This document shows positions 27,125 through 38,109 of a stretch of DNA of 64,000 nt, piece by piece; the stretch's first letter is position 1; each line of letters begins with the position of its first letter. A model generated the notes under the pieces. That model saw only the letters and a program-made list of their open reading frames with translations. It was not told the DNA's origin and did no database searches. Location: NCBI RefSeq assembly GCF_006716115.1, contig NZ_VFOO01000001.1, positions 992,001-1,056,000 of the forward strand, in the 5' to 3' direction. Made by a program: the position numbers and the translations under genes. The stretch comes from Subtercola boreus (GTDB taxonomy: Bacteria > Actinomycetota > Actinomycetes > Actinomycetales > Microbacteriaceae).

Positions 27125-27694
27125 TCAGTTAATGGCGCTCGGTCGTCGTCCACGCCGCGGGCGCTCCGTCGAGAGCGGTCGGCTCCCCAGCTCATCCCGG
27201 CGCACGGCGGTCTCGATGCCGTCGAGCCAGGCGAGCGCGGCCGAGGCGAGGAGCTGGTCGGCCGCCGCAGCGGACCGGTGCGCGCCGGCATCCCGCTCGG
27301 CTGTACCGGTCTCCCGGGCGGGCGGTCGCCCGCTCCACGTAGCCCGGTAGGCGTCGATGAGGATGCCCGGATCGACGCCCGGCAGCGAGGCCACGAGCAG
27401 AACGTGCTCGACCATGGCGGCCCAGTCAGGATCGCCGGCATCCGAGTCGACGACCCACCGGGCGACCTCCGACGTACCGTCGGCGGTCAGGGCATAGCGG
27501 GGGAGGTGGTCGCCCCCGTCCGGTTCCACCGGTCGCACCAGTCGGGCGTCGACCAGCCGGTTCAGGGTGGAGTAGATCTGGCCGACATTGATGCGTCCGG
27601 TTCGTGCAGTGCGGGTCTCGATCTCGGCATGCAGCTGGAGGCCATAGGCCGGTCCCAGGGAGAGCACGGCGAGGACGCCGGATCGAACTGACAC
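27125..27694 (-). CDS. PadR-family transcriptional regulator
   Basis: A 189-aa DNA-binding regulator. The winged helix-turn-helix fills residues about 3-75 (V-L-A-V-L-S-L-G-P-A-Y-G-L-Q-L, then G-Q-I-Y-S-T-L-N-R-L-V-D-A-R-L-V), followed by the Y-x-L-T-x-x-G wing and a helical dimerisation part as in the Vir-type PadR group. The ligand is unknown. GTG 27694 has a strong GGAGG 7 nt upstream and begins just before the HTH; the open frame continues to 27808 but adds no domain. A 22-bp perfect dyad (27770-27791) lies upstream and could be its autoregulatory operator. Confidence 0.87.
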   Translation of the reverse strand: MSVRSGVLAVLSLGPAYGLQLHAEIETRTARTGRINVGQIYSTLNRLVDARLVRPVEPDGGDHLPRYALTADGTSEVARWVVDSDAGDPDWAAMVEHVLLVASLPGVDPGILIDAYRATWSGRPPARETGTAERDAGAHRSAAAADQLLASAALAWLDGIETAVRRDELGSRPLSTERPRRGRRPSAIN

Positions 27695-27769
27695 GTTTCG
27701 CCCTCCTGAACCCCGGCCACTCACGGGAACAGACCCGACCCGTGAATTCCCTACCGAGTATAGGACTGG

Positions 27770-27815
27770 CGAATCACAGCCTTGTGATTCGTGCGGCACG
27801 TCGTGCATACTGGAC
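27770..27815. promoter_or_regulatory. operator-like dyad between the PadR gene and DUF3145
   Basis: A perfect inverted repeat: half-site CGAATCACA (27770-27778) and its complement TGTGATTCG (27783-27791) with a 4-bp centre. On the plus strand TTGTGA in the right arm is followed after 18 bp by CATACT. On the minus strand TATACT lies just left of the dyad (about 27757-27762). The dyad thus overlaps possible promoter elements in both directions. Confidence 0.6.
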
Positions 27816-27937
27816 GAAGTGCCCCGCCGCGAGGTTGCGCCACAATTTCACACGAATGTCACCGTTCAGGGTCCGAAAGGCTCGAGCATCCGTTCACAGG
27901 TCGTTGGGGAAGACGTACCTCACGAATGGAGATGAAG

Positions 27938-28441
27938 ATGGTGGCGACAGTTGCACGCGGAGTGATTTACGTTCACTCCGCTCCCCGCGCGCTCTGCCCT
28001 CACGTCGAATGGGCGGCAGGTCGCGCTATTGGTCGTGCCGTGAACTTCGAGTGGATCGAGCAGCCCGTGCTTCGCGGTTCGCAACGCTCGGAGTTCTACT
28101 GGGAGGGTGCCGCGGGCACCGGTGCCGCCATCGCGTCCGCCCTGCGCGGCTGGGAGCACCTCCGCTACGAGGTGACGGAGGACCCCGCCCCCGGCCGTGA
28201 CGGTGGTCGCTGGATGCACACCCCCGACCTCGGCATCTTCTTCGCCCAGACCGACAGCTCGGGCAACACCGTCATCCCGGAGGACCGCCTGCGCTCCGCC
28301 ATGGAGTCGGCGGGCACCAACGCGCTCGAACTGCACCGCGAACTGCGCCTCGCTCTCGGCCAGGCCTGGGATGACGAGCTCGAGCCGTTCCGGTACGCGA
28401 GCGACTTCGCCCCCGTGGTCTGGCTGCACTCGGTCGGCTAG
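27938..28441 (+). CDS. DUF3145 domain protein
   Basis: A 167-aa protein of an actinobacteria-specific family of unknown function. The N-terminal block A-R-G-V-I-Y-V-H-S-A-P-R-A-L-C-P-H-V-E-W is the family hallmark, and the C-terminus ends in W-D-D-E-L-E-P-F-R. No signal peptide or membrane helix is seen, so it is cytosolic. Three in-frame ATGs lie at 27926, 27932 and 27938; the last has GGAG 6 nt upstream and matches the usual family start. A long leader (from the promoter near 27815) precedes it. Tandem repeats begin at its stop. Confidence 0.87.
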   Translation: MVATVARGVIYVHSAPRALCPHVEWAAGRAIGRAVNFEWIEQPVLRGSQRSEFYWEGAAGTGAAIASALRGWEHLRYEVTEDPAPGRDGGRWMHTPDLGIFFAQTDSSGNTVIPEDRLRSAMESAGTNALELHRELRLALGQAWDDELEPFRYASDFAPVVWLHSVG

Positions 28442-28520
28442 CGCCGTTCGGCCTGGTGCCGTTGGGCCCAGTGTCGTTCGCCCCGGTGCCGGTGGGCCTA
28501 GTGCCGTTGGGGCTTGTGCC
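28441..28520. repeat. five imperfect 15-bp tandem units after DUF3145
   Basis: Units start at 28441, 28456, 28471, 28486 and 28501, consensus GTGCCGTTGGGCCTA. A sixth begins GTGCC at 28516. The array starts at the last base of the DUF3145 stop codon and fills most of the gap to the fabF stop at 28546. Confidence 0.75.
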
Positions 28521-28545
28521 ATCCGGACACGGGCCCGCCCGTGCG

Positions 28546-29781
28546 CTAGACCGTCTTGAACGCAGCGACGGCGTTGTGGCCGCCGAAGCCGAACGAGTTG
28601 CTGATCGCGAGAAGCTCGCCCGCCGGCAACTGCCGCGGTGAGGTCACCACGTCGAGGCGGATCTCGGGATCCTGCTCGTTCAGGTTGATCGTCGGGGGAG
28701 CGACGCGCTCCTGCAGGGCCTTGACGACGAAGATCGCCTCGATGGCACCGGCGCCGCCGAGCAGGTGGCCGGTCGAGGCCTTCGTGGCGGAGACCGGGAT
28801 GCCCTCGACACCCTCGCCGAACACCCGGCGGAGCGCGTTGTACTCGGCGATGTCACCGACTGGCGTGCTCGTGGCGTGAGCGTTGATGTGGCCGACGTCG
28901 CTGAGGGAGTATCCCGCGTTCTCGACCGCCGCCTTCATGGCGCGGGCGGCTGCGGATCCTTCGGGATCGGGGGCCGTGATGTGGTAGGCGTCGCTGGTGA
29001 CGGATCCGCCGAGGAGTTCGGCGTAGATCTTCGCACCGCGGGCGACGGCGTGGTCGTAGGTCTCGAGCACGACGGCAGCAGCGCCCTCGCCGAGCACGAA
29101 GCCGTCACGGGTGACGTCGTATGGCCTGGAGGCGGTGGCGGGGTCGTCCATGCGCTTCGAGAGGGCCTGCATGGCTGCGAACGAGGCGATGGGGAGCGGG
29201 TGGATGCACGCTTCGGACCCGCCCGCGATGATCACGTCGGCGAGGCCGGCCTGGAGGTGGTCGTAGGCGTTGGCGATCGACTCCGTGCTCGAGGCGCAGG
29301 CGGAGACGTCTGTGCGGCTGAACGCGCGCGCGCCGATGTCCATGCTGATCGCGGCGGCTGCACCGTTGGCCATCAGCATCGGGACGGTCATCGGAAGCAC
29401 GCGGCGCGGGCCGCGTTCACGCAGGGTGTCCCACGCGTCGAGCAGAGTCCACAGGCCGCCGATGCCGGTTGCCCAGTTGACGCCGAGGCGTTCGGGCTCG
29501 ACCCCGGGGGAGCCGGCATCTGCCCAGGCTTCCCGGGCAGCGGTCAGGGCGAACTGGCTGTTCGGGTCGAGACGCTTGGTCTCCTGGCGGGAGAGCACGT
29601 CGACCGAGGGTACGACGACCTGGGCGGCCATGGTGATCGGCACCTGCCACCTCTCGACCCAGTCCTGTTCGAGCGCCCGGTTTCCGGAAACGCCGCCCAG
29701 CAGGGCCTGCCAGCTCTCTTCGGCGGTTCCGCCCAGGGGAGTGGTCGCACCGATACCGGTGACAACGATTCTTTTGCTCAT
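28546..29781 (-). CDS. fabF: beta-ketoacyl-ACP synthase II
   Basis: Elongating condensing enzyme of type II fatty-acid synthesis, joining acyl and malonyl-ACP. Thiolase fold, 411 aa. The catalytic Cys is C162 in V-S-A-C-A-S-S; the two catalytic His are in N-A-H-A-T-S-T-P-V-G-D and S-T-G-H-L-L-G-G-A-G-A. It is last in the fasR-fabD-fabH-acpP-fabF order, the same order as the Streptomyces and mycobacterial clusters. ATG 29781 follows a spacing of 112 bp from acpP. Confidence 0.96.
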   Translation of the reverse strand: MSKRIVVTGIGATTPLGGTAEESWQALLGGVSGNRALEQDWVERWQVPITMAAQVVVPSVDVLSRQETKRLDPNSQFALTAAREAWADAGSPGVEPERLGVNWATGIGGLWTLLDAWDTLRERGPRRVLPMTVPMLMANGAAAAISMDIGARAFSRTDVSACASSTESIANAYDHLQAGLADVIIAGGSEACIHPLPIASFAAMQALSKRMDDPATASRPYDVTRDGFVLGEGAAAVVLETYDHAVARGAKIYAELLGGSVTSDAYHITAPDPEGSAAARAMKAAVENAGYSLSDVGHINAHATSTPVGDIAEYNALRRVFGEGVEGIPVSATKASTGHLLGGAGAIEAIFVVKALQERVAPPTINLNEQDPEIRLDVVTSPRQLPAGELLAISNSFGFGGHNAVAAFKTV

Positions 29782-29893
29782 GCGATGAACTTTCTGTGGA
29801 TCAGACGGGCGGTGCGGTGAAGCGGGGCGGTGGAGCAGGAGACCGGGGCGCCGAGGGCGGCCCCGGTCATCCGGGAGCTGAAGGCTGTGCCGA

Positions 29894-30142
29894 CTAGCCC
29901 TGGGCGTTCGCGATGAAGGTGACGGCGTCGCCGACGGTCTTCAGGTTCTTGACCTCTTCGTCGGGGATCTTGACGTCGAACTTCTCTTCGGCGTTGACGA
30001 CGATCGTCATCATCGAGATGGAGTCGATGTCGAGGTCGTCGGTGAAGGACTTGTCGAGCTCCACCGTGTCAGCCGCGATTCCGGTTTCGTCGTTGATGAG
30101 CTCGGCGAGGCCGGCGAGAACTTCTTCGGTGGACAATGCCAT
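29894..30142 (-). CDS. acpP: acyl carrier protein
   Basis: An 82-aa acidic four-helix carrier. The phosphopantetheine attachment Ser is S41 in D-I-D-S-I-S-M; Ile follows where many ACPs have Leu, a normal actinobacterial variant. It shuttles growing acyl chains between FabD, FabH, FabF and the reductases. ATG 30142 has an AAGGAG Shine-Dalgarno 8-9 nt upstream on the minus strand. It lies between fabH and fabF in the fatty-acid operon. Confidence 0.96.
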   Translation of the reverse strand: MALSTEEVLAGLAELINDETGIAADTVELDKSFTDDLDIDSISMMTIVVNAEEKFDVKIPDEEVKNLKTVGDAVTFIANAQG

Positions 30143-30224
30143 TGTTTTTTCTCCTTGGGTGGTGCCCCTGGAAGGCGGGGATGCTCTCTCCAGTGAGGCG
30201 GTGTCGTTTGAGGCGACATTCAGT

Positions 30225-31250
30225 TTAGGTCAGGCGGGGGCTGTTCCCCGGCAGCACGACGACCTGCGCGCCGAAAACGAGGCCAGCGCCGAAGCCGATC
30301 TGCAGGGCGAGGCCCCCGGCGGCCTCCGGATGCTCGGACAGCAGCCGGTGAGCAGCGAGGGGTATCGACGCCGCGGAGGTATTGCCCGTGGTGGCGATGT
30401 CGCGCGCGATGAGTACACTCGCGGGCAGTTTCAGAACCTTCGCGAACTCGTCGACGATCCTCATGTTGGCCTGGTGCGGGATGAACGCGGTGAGGTCGTC
30501 GGCGGTGACGCCGGCGGCGTCGAGCGCCCGCTGGGCGACCTTCGCCATCTCCCAGACGGCCCAGCGGAACACGGTCTGGCCGTCCTGGCGCATGTACGGC
30601 CACTCGTTGTCACCCGCGCGGAACCCCGTGTAGGTGCCCTCCATGCCGACGGCGCCCCACTTGGAACCGTCGGAGCCGAGGATCGAGGTCGAGATACCGG
30701 GGAAGTCGCTCGGGCCGACGACCGCTGCACCTGCGCCGTCTCCGAGGAGGAACGAGATGGAGCGGTCCGTGGGGCTGACGAAGTCGGAGAGTTTCTCGGC
30801 GCCGATGACCAGAACGTAGTCGGCCACTCCGGCGCGCACGAGCGAATCGGCCTGCGCGATGGCGTAGGTGTAGCCGGCGCACGCCGCTTCGATGTCGTAG
30901 GCGGCCGCGGTGCCGGCACCCACCCGCTCGGCGACCAGCGTCGAGACGGACGGGGTGACGACAGGGTTGCTGATGGTCGCGACGATCACGGCGCCGATCT
31001 GGTCGGCACGGATGCCCGACTTCTCGATGGCTTCGCGGCCCGCCTCGACGGCGAGGTCGACGGCGGTGACCTCCTTCGGGGCCCGGCGTCGCTCGACGAT
31101 GCCGGTGCGCTGGCGGATCCACTCATCGGAACTGTCGATGGGGCCGATCAGCTGGGCGTTGTCGACCACCAGTTCACCGCGCGCGGCCCCGAGGGCGTAG
31201 ATGCGGGTGAACTCGTGTCCGGTGGACTGTCTGAGGCGCGGCTGCGTCAT
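30225..31250 (-). CDS. fabH: beta-ketoacyl-ACP synthase III
   Basis: Initiates fatty-acid synthesis by condensing a short acyl-CoA with malonyl-ACP; in Actinobacteria the primers are typically branched (from Leu, Ile, Val). 341 aa. Catalytic triad is visible: Cys124 in E-A-A-C-A-G-Y, His in P-H-Q-A-N, Asn in G-N-T-S-A-A-S. It has a short extra N-terminal segment of about 14 residues. Start ATG 31250 overlaps the fabD stop by 4 bp, so the two are translationally coupled. Confidence 0.95.
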   Translation of the reverse strand: MTQPRLRQSTGHEFTRIYALGAARGELVVDNAQLIGPIDSSDEWIRQRTGIVERRRAPKEVTAVDLAVEAGREAIEKSGIRADQIGAVIVATISNPVVTPSVSTLVAERVGAGTAAAYDIEAACAGYTYAIAQADSLVRAGVADYVLVIGAEKLSDFVSPTDRSISFLLGDGAGAAVVGPSDFPGISTSILGSDGSKWGAVGMEGTYTGFRAGDNEWPYMRQDGQTVFRWAVWEMAKVAQRALDAAGVTADDLTAFIPHQANMRIVDEFAKVLKLPASVLIARDIATTGNTSAASIPLAAHRLLSEHPEAAGGLALQIGFGAGLVFGAQVVVLPGNSPRLT

Positions 31251-32170
31251 GAGTGCTCTCCCGTCAGCAGCTCGATGGCCGCGGGCAGGTCGTCGGGGGT
31301 CTTGACGGCCACAGAGGGCACGCCCTTCAACCCGCGCTTTGCAAGGCCGACGAGTGCGCCGGCCGGTGCGACCTCGATGATCCCGGTGATGCCGGCATCC
31401 TGGAACGAAGCCATGGTGCGGTCCCAGCGCACAGGGGAGGAGACCTGCCCGACGAGGAGGTCGAGGAACGCGTCGCCGGTGTCGACGACGCCACCGTCAC
31501 GGTTCGTCCAGATGGGGAGGGACGGATGCGTCGGGGTGAGGGCCGAGGCGACCTCGGTGAGGTGCTCCACGGCCGGCTGCATGTACCGAGTGTGGAAGGC
31601 TCCGGCGACCTGGAGGGGGATGACCCGTGCGCCGCGGGGGGCAACGGAGGCGAGCTCGGCCAGCTTGTCGAGGGCACCGGCGACCACGATCTGGCCGCCG
31701 CCGTTGAAGTTCGCGGGCTGCAGGTCGAGCTTCTCGATCGCGACGAGCAGTTCCGCTTCGTCGCCTCCGACGACCGCGCTCATGCCTGTCGGGGTGAGCG
31801 CCGCTGCCTCCGCCATCGCCGCGCCGCGCTCGCGCACGAACGTCATCGCATCGCTCTCGGTGAGGATGCCCGCGGCCTGCGCCGCGGTGATCTCACCGAC
31901 CGAGTGGCCGGCGACGCCGCCCACGGCGGCACGCCGGCCGTCGGCGAGCAGCGCACCGAGGGTCAGGAGACCCGCAGCCACGATCAACGGCTGGGCGACA
32001 CGGGTGTCGCGGATCGTGTCGGCATCGCTCTCGGTGCCGTACTTCAGCAGATCGAGCCCGGCCAGCTCGGAGAGCAGCCCGAGGTGGTCGGCGAAGGCGG
32101 GCTCAGCCACCCAGGGCGCGAGGAAGCCGGGAGTCTGGGAGCCCTGTCCGGGGCAGACGATGACGATCAT
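31247..32170 (-). CDS. fabD: malonyl-CoA:ACP transacylase
   Basis: Loads malonyl groups on ACP. 307 aa. P-G-Q-G-S-Q (residues 7-12) forms the oxyanion region, G-H-S-V-G-E holds the catalytic Ser90, and the later H of G-A-F-H-T is its His partner. First enzyme gene of the operon, downstream of the PucR-type regulator; the 95-bp gap between them holds a pair of direct repeats (see 32205-32245). ATG 32170 has no strong Shine-Dalgarno, though AAGA-type purines precede it. Confidence 0.95.
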   Translation of the reverse strand: MIVIVCPGQGSQTPGFLAPWVAEPAFADHLGLLSELAGLDLLKYGTESDADTIRDTRVAQPLIVAAGLLTLGALLADGRRAAVGGVAGHSVGEITAAQAAGILTESDAMTFVRERGAAMAEAAALTPTGMSAVVGGDEAELLVAIEKLDLQPANFNGGGQIVVAGALDKLAELASVAPRGARVIPLQVAGAFHTRYMQPAVEHLTEVASALTPTHPSLPIWTNRDGGVVDTGDAFLDLLVGQVSSPVRWDRTMASFQDAGITGIIEVAPAGALVGLAKRGLKGVPSVAVKTPDDLPAAIELLTGEHS

Positions 32171-32204
32171 GGAACCAGTCTTTCAAGAATCGGGGAGGGA
32201 ACAG

Positions 32205-32245
32205 TGTGGGAAAGCGATCGAAGATCACCCGAAAGCCTGTGGGAA
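32205..32245. promoter_or_regulatory. paired direct repeats before fabD
   Basis: TGTGGGAA occurs at 32205-32212 and 32238-32245, 33 bp apart (about three helical turns), in the 95-bp space between fasR and fabD. FasR-type regulators bind upstream of fabD in Streptomyces; these repeats are a candidate, not a matched consensus. Confidence 0.35.
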
Positions 32246-32265
32246 TCCTCTCACCGCAGTCGAGA

Positions 32266-33471
32266 TCAGCGTCGACGCGCGGCCGGATCCGGTTCGTTCA
32301 TCGAACCGAGGATGAGCGCTGACTGCAGGATGAGCGCTTCGCGGGCACCTGTCGCGTCCCAGCCGATGACCTGCGAGACACGCTTCAACCGGTACCGCAC
32401 GGTGTTGGGATGCACGAAGAGCTCGCGGGCCGTTCCCTCGAGCGACCGACCGTTGTCGAGGTAGCACCAGAGCGTGGTCATCAGTTCCGGGCTCTGGTCC
32501 TGGAGCGGCCGGTAGATGCGGTTGACGAGAGTCGAGCGTGCCAGCGGGTCGCCGGCCAGTGCCCGCTCCGGCAGGAGATCGTCGGCGAGGACCGGGCGGG
32601 GAGCGTTCCGCCATGACCGTGCGACCGCGAACCCGGCCAGAGCGGCTTTTGCGCTCCGTGAGGCCTCGACCAGGCCCGGAACCTCATGGCCGAGAACCAG
32701 ATGGCCCGGGCCGAAGAGAGGCTCGAGAGCGCGTGCGATGTCCATGAACGAGAGCCTCGGCGCGGCCACGGTGCCCGGCGGCGGTTCGTCCGGAGCGCCG
32801 ACCGCCGGTTGGGAACGGCCGATGACCAGCACGAGACGGCCGCCTTGCACGCCGATCAGCACGTCGGCTGAGAGATGGCGTGCGGTGCGGCGCATCTGGT
32901 CGACGTCCGGCAGCCGCGGTGCGGTGCCGACGAGCACGCTCACCTCGCCGTGCCCGTGCCAGCCGAGCGCGGCGATCCGGCTCGGCAGTTCGTCGTCGTA
33001 CTCACCCGAGAGGATCGAGTCGACGACGAGCGCCTCGAGCCGGGCATCCCAGAGACCCCGAGCCTCTGCCGCACGCGCGTAGACGTCAGCCGAGGCGAAG
33101 GCGATCTCCCGCGAATAGAGCAGGATGGCCTCGCGGAGGGACTGGTCGCCGTTAGCGATCCGCTCCTCCACCACCTCGACGACCACCCGGATCAGCTGCA
33201 GCGTCTGCGTCAGGCTGACCGACCGGAGGAGTTCCCGCGGGGCGGAGCCGAAGACGTCGGAGGCGATCCAGGTCGTCGTGGTCGGGTCGTCATACCAGGT
33301 GATGAACGACTTGATGCCGGCCTGGGCGACGAGCCCGACGGCCGAGCGCCGCCCTGGCGGCATGTCGCCGTACCAGGGAAGCGTCTCGTCGAGTTTCTTG
33401 ATCGTCGCCGTCGACAGCTCGCCCGACACCGTGCGGAGCCAGGCGAGCGTCTGTTCTTTCGTGCGGGGCAT
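32266..33471 (-). CDS. fasR: PucR/CdaR-type regulator of fatty-acid synthesis (FasR-like)
   Basis: A 401-aa regulator. The central part is a GGDEF-like/CdaR region without intact catalytic motif; the C-terminal 60 residues are the PucR helix-turn-helix with H-P-N-T-V-R-Y-R-L-K-R-V. Its position immediately upstream of fabD-fabH-acpP-fabF is that of Streptomyces FasR and mycobacterial Rv2242-type activators, which control the operon; the identification rests on that synteny and the HTH type. Start ATG 33471 is preceded by a purine-poor sequence, so the exact start is less sure. It ends 95 bp before fabD. Confidence 0.87.
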   Translation of the reverse strand: MPRTKEQTLAWLRTVSGELSTATIKKLDETLPWYGDMPPGRRSAVGLVAQAGIKSFITWYDDPTTTTWIASDVFGSAPRELLRSVSLTQTLQLIRVVVEVVEERIANGDQSLREAILLYSREIAFASADVYARAAEARGLWDARLEALVVDSILSGEYDDELPSRIAALGWHGHGEVSVLVGTAPRLPDVDQMRRTARHLSADVLIGVQGGRLVLVIGRSQPAVGAPDEPPPGTVAAPRLSFMDIARALEPLFGPGHLVLGHEVPGLVEASRSAKAALAGFAVARSWRNAPRPVLADDLLPERALAGDPLARSTLVNRIYRPLQDQSPELMTTLWCYLDNGRSLEGTARELFVHPNTVRYRLKRVSQVIGWDATGAREALILQSALILGSMNEPDPAARRR

Positions 33472-33503
33472 TGTTGCTGCGGCAGCGCGTCAGCGCGGGC
33501 CGC

Positions 33504-36233
<2,730 letters not shown>

Positions 36234-36310
36234 CGTCAACCTCTCTCTTCTGGGTTGTAGAGATCATTCAGAGGCGCTGGCTCCGGTTCACGGAATCCAC
36301 ACCGTCCTCA

Positions 36311-36316
36311 AGCCTA
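36311..36316 (-). promoter_or_regulatory. -10 box of aceE
   Basis: TAGGCT on the minus strand, about 77 nt before the chosen aceE start, leaving a leader of about 70 nt with a GAGG Shine-Dalgarno. No clear -35. Confidence 0.4.
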
Positions 36317-36353
36317 CTGAATCCCGACCGGCCCACACGCCCTCGCCTGGGGG

Positions 36354-36380
36354 TTGCAGGCGGATTGGAGGGAATAGACT
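36354..36380 (+). promoter_or_regulatory. promoter of the AhpE-type peroxiredoxin gene
   Basis: TTGCAG (36354-36359) and TAGACT (36375-36380), spacer 15 bp. Transcription would start near 36387, leaving a leader of about 45 nt that contains the GGAAGGA Shine-Dalgarno. Confidence 0.45.
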
Positions 36381-36431
36381 GGTGGACTGGGTCTGGCAGG
36401 CAAATTACCCGCCACCGGAAGGATCGCCGTC

Positions 36432-36905
36432 ATGGCACTCGAAAACGACACATTCGCTCCCGACTTCGAACTGTCGAACCAGTTCGGCGAGAAGGTGCGT
36501 CTGAGCCAGTTCCGCGGTGTGAAGCCCGTGGTGATCGTGTTCTTCCCCCTCGCCTACTCGGGTGTCTGCACCAGCGAGCTCTGCACGCTGGAGGACAACA
36601 TCGCGATGTTCCGCGACAACAGCGTCGAGCTGCTCGGCATCTCGGTCGACTCGAAGTCGGCACTCCGCGCGTGGAGCGAGGAGAAGGGGTTCGACTTCAA
36701 CCTCCTCGCCGACTTCTGGCCGCACGGCGAGGTCGCCAAGGAGTACGGAGTCTTCCTCGAGGGCAAGGGCTTCTCGAACAGGGCCACCTTCGTGATCGAC
36801 ACCCACGGCATCATCCGTGCCAGCTTCATCACCGCTCCCGGCGAGGCCCGCTCGATCGAGGCCTACCGTGCTGCGTTGGAGGAGCTCGAGCCTGCCGGAG
36901 TGTAG
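36432..36905 (+). CDS. peroxiredoxin, AhpE/Bcp type
   Basis: A 157-aa thioredoxin-fold peroxidase that reduces hydroperoxides. The peroxidatic Cys is in P-L-A-Y-S-G-V-C-T-S-E-L-C (P, S and C of the P-x-x-x-S/T-x-x-C signature); a second Cys five residues on could serve as resolving Cys, unlike one-Cys AhpE. In M. tuberculosis, ahpE lies close to aceE in the same region, which supports orthology. ATG 36432 has GGAAGGA 9 nt upstream. tRNA-Val follows 32 bp downstream. Confidence 0.9.
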   Translation: MALENDTFAPDFELSNQFGEKVRLSQFRGVKPVVIVFFPLAYSGVCTSELCTLEDNIAMFRDNSVELLGISVDSKSALRAWSEEKGFDFNLLADFWPHGEVAKEYGVFLEGKGFSNRATFVIDTHGIIRASFITAPGEARSIEAYRAALEELEPAGV

Positions 36906-36937
36906 GCTCGCCGAACCCTGTAGGATTTTGGCACCAC

Positions 36938-37010
36938 GCGCCTTTAGCTCAGCTGGTAGAGCGCCACGTTTACACCGTGGATGTCATCGGTTCGATCCCG
37001 GTAGGGCGCA
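36938..37010 (+). tRNA. tRNA-Val (TAC)
   Basis: A 73-nt cloverleaf: acceptor GCGCCTT with AGGGCGC, D-arm TAGCTCAGCTGGTAGAGC, anticodon stem CCACG/CGTGG around loop TTTACAC, T-loop GGTTCGATCCC, discriminator A, CCA not encoded. TAGGAT (36921-36926) is a plausible -10 box. The 3' half is overlapped on the other strand by the end of the next coding sequence. Confidence 0.95.
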
Positions 37011-38016
37011 CATTCTTCTGTCTGCTCCCGTCGAGCGCCCGTAGTGCGCGCTCCAGGGGCCCCTGCCCGAGCAGCAGGCGCCAGAGCGTCGCGAAGACGA
37101 GACTGCCGAGCGTCAGCAGGATCCATACCGTCTGGTCCTTGACCGGTTGCGTCGGGTCGAGCGCGTAGCGGAGCGCGAGGATGAGCACGTGCCCGGTGTA
37201 GATCGTGAGCGGCATCATCCCGACCGAGCCGAGCGGATACAGGATGATCGACACGACCTTCGACGCACTGATGAGGCAGAGCCCGCCGACGAGCGCGACA
37301 GCGACTCCGATCGCGGAGAGGTGGGCCGAGATCTCGGCCGCGAACGACGGGGCTCCGAACAGGGCTTTGAGGGCCAGTTGCGCGGCGACGGCGACGACGA
37401 GACCGCTGCCGAGCATCCAGAGCTGTGTGCGGCGTGCGGTGATGTCGAGGCGGCCCAGCACATAGCCGACCCCGAGGAAGGACACCCAGATCAGCAGGGG
37501 GTAGCTTCCCCAGACGAACCAGTCGAGCGGCTGCACGAAGAGGGTGTTCGGCAGGCGGAGGAGAGGGCTCCAGGTGTCGCTCGAGCGCTCGAGAGCCACG
37601 CCGACGGGAAGCGCAACGGCGGCGAGACCGATGAGCCAGCGGGACGGCACACGAAGGAGAGGGACGAAGAAGAGGAACAGCAGGCCCCAGGTGTCGAGCA
37701 CGATCGAGACTCCGCTGTACATCGTCTGGAGGAAGAGGCCGAGAGCGACGAGCGCGACGCCGCGCACAGCGACGGTGCGGCGGATGCGCACGGCGTCGGC
37801 GTCCGTGCGCCGGGCGAGGCTCCGGACGAAGAGCGCCAGGGAGATGCCGCCGACGACCGCAAACAGGGTGCGGGGGCGTTCGCCGTTGGCCAGCCCGACC
37901 AGGATGTGGGAGAACGCCGTGTCGGACGAGGGCCAGGCGTGGGCGACGAACATGCCGAGCACCGCGATTCCCCGCGCGATGTCGAGGCCGGCGAGCCGGC
38001 CGGATCGATCTGCCAT
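36970..38016 (-). CDS. multi-pass membrane protein (DUF418/acyltransferase-3-like), 3' end overlaps tRNA-Val
   Basis: A 348-aa protein with about ten hydrophobic helices; the opening R-L-A-G-L-D-I-A-R-G-I-A-V-L-G-M-F-x-A-H is the pattern of DUF418/heparan-acetyltransferase-like membrane proteins. Function unknown; related proteins transfer acetyl groups across membranes. The frame has no stop before 36970, so the last 14 residues are read antisense to tRNA-Val (stop inside the tRNA). ATG 38016 is chosen: it precedes the first helix and has GGGG purines upstream, while the frame extended to 39195 is only a shadow of the methyltransferase. Confidence 0.8.
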   Translation of the reverse strand: MADRSGRLAGLDIARGIAVLGMFVAHAWPSSDTAFSHILVGLANGERPRTLFAVVGGISLALFVRSLARRTDADAVRIRRTVAVRGVALVALGLFLQTMYSGVSIVLDTWGLLFLFFVPLLRVPSRWLIGLAAVALPVGVALERSSDTWSPLLRLPNTLFVQPLDWFVWGSYPLLIWVSFLGVGYVLGRLDITARRTQLWMLGSGLVVAVAAQLALKALFGAPSFAAEISAHLSAIGVAVALVGGLCLISASKVVSIILYPLGSVGMMPLTIYTGHVLILALRYALDPTQPVKDQTVWILLTLGSLVFATLWRLLLGQGPLERALRALDGSRQKNVRPTGIEPMTSTV

Positions 38017-38109
38017 GTGCTGTCCCCCCGAGGTCGAGTCTGACGACGATACCCCACCCGGGCGGCCGGCGGGGAGGCAGGGTCGGTGGTGTGGGCCAGA
38101 CTGGGAGGC

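Noticed and set aside
28546-33471. Polyketide or secondary-metabolite cluster
   Set aside because: The set fasR-fabD-fabH-acpP-fabF is the standard actinobacterial fatty-acid operon; no modular synthase or tailoring genes are present.
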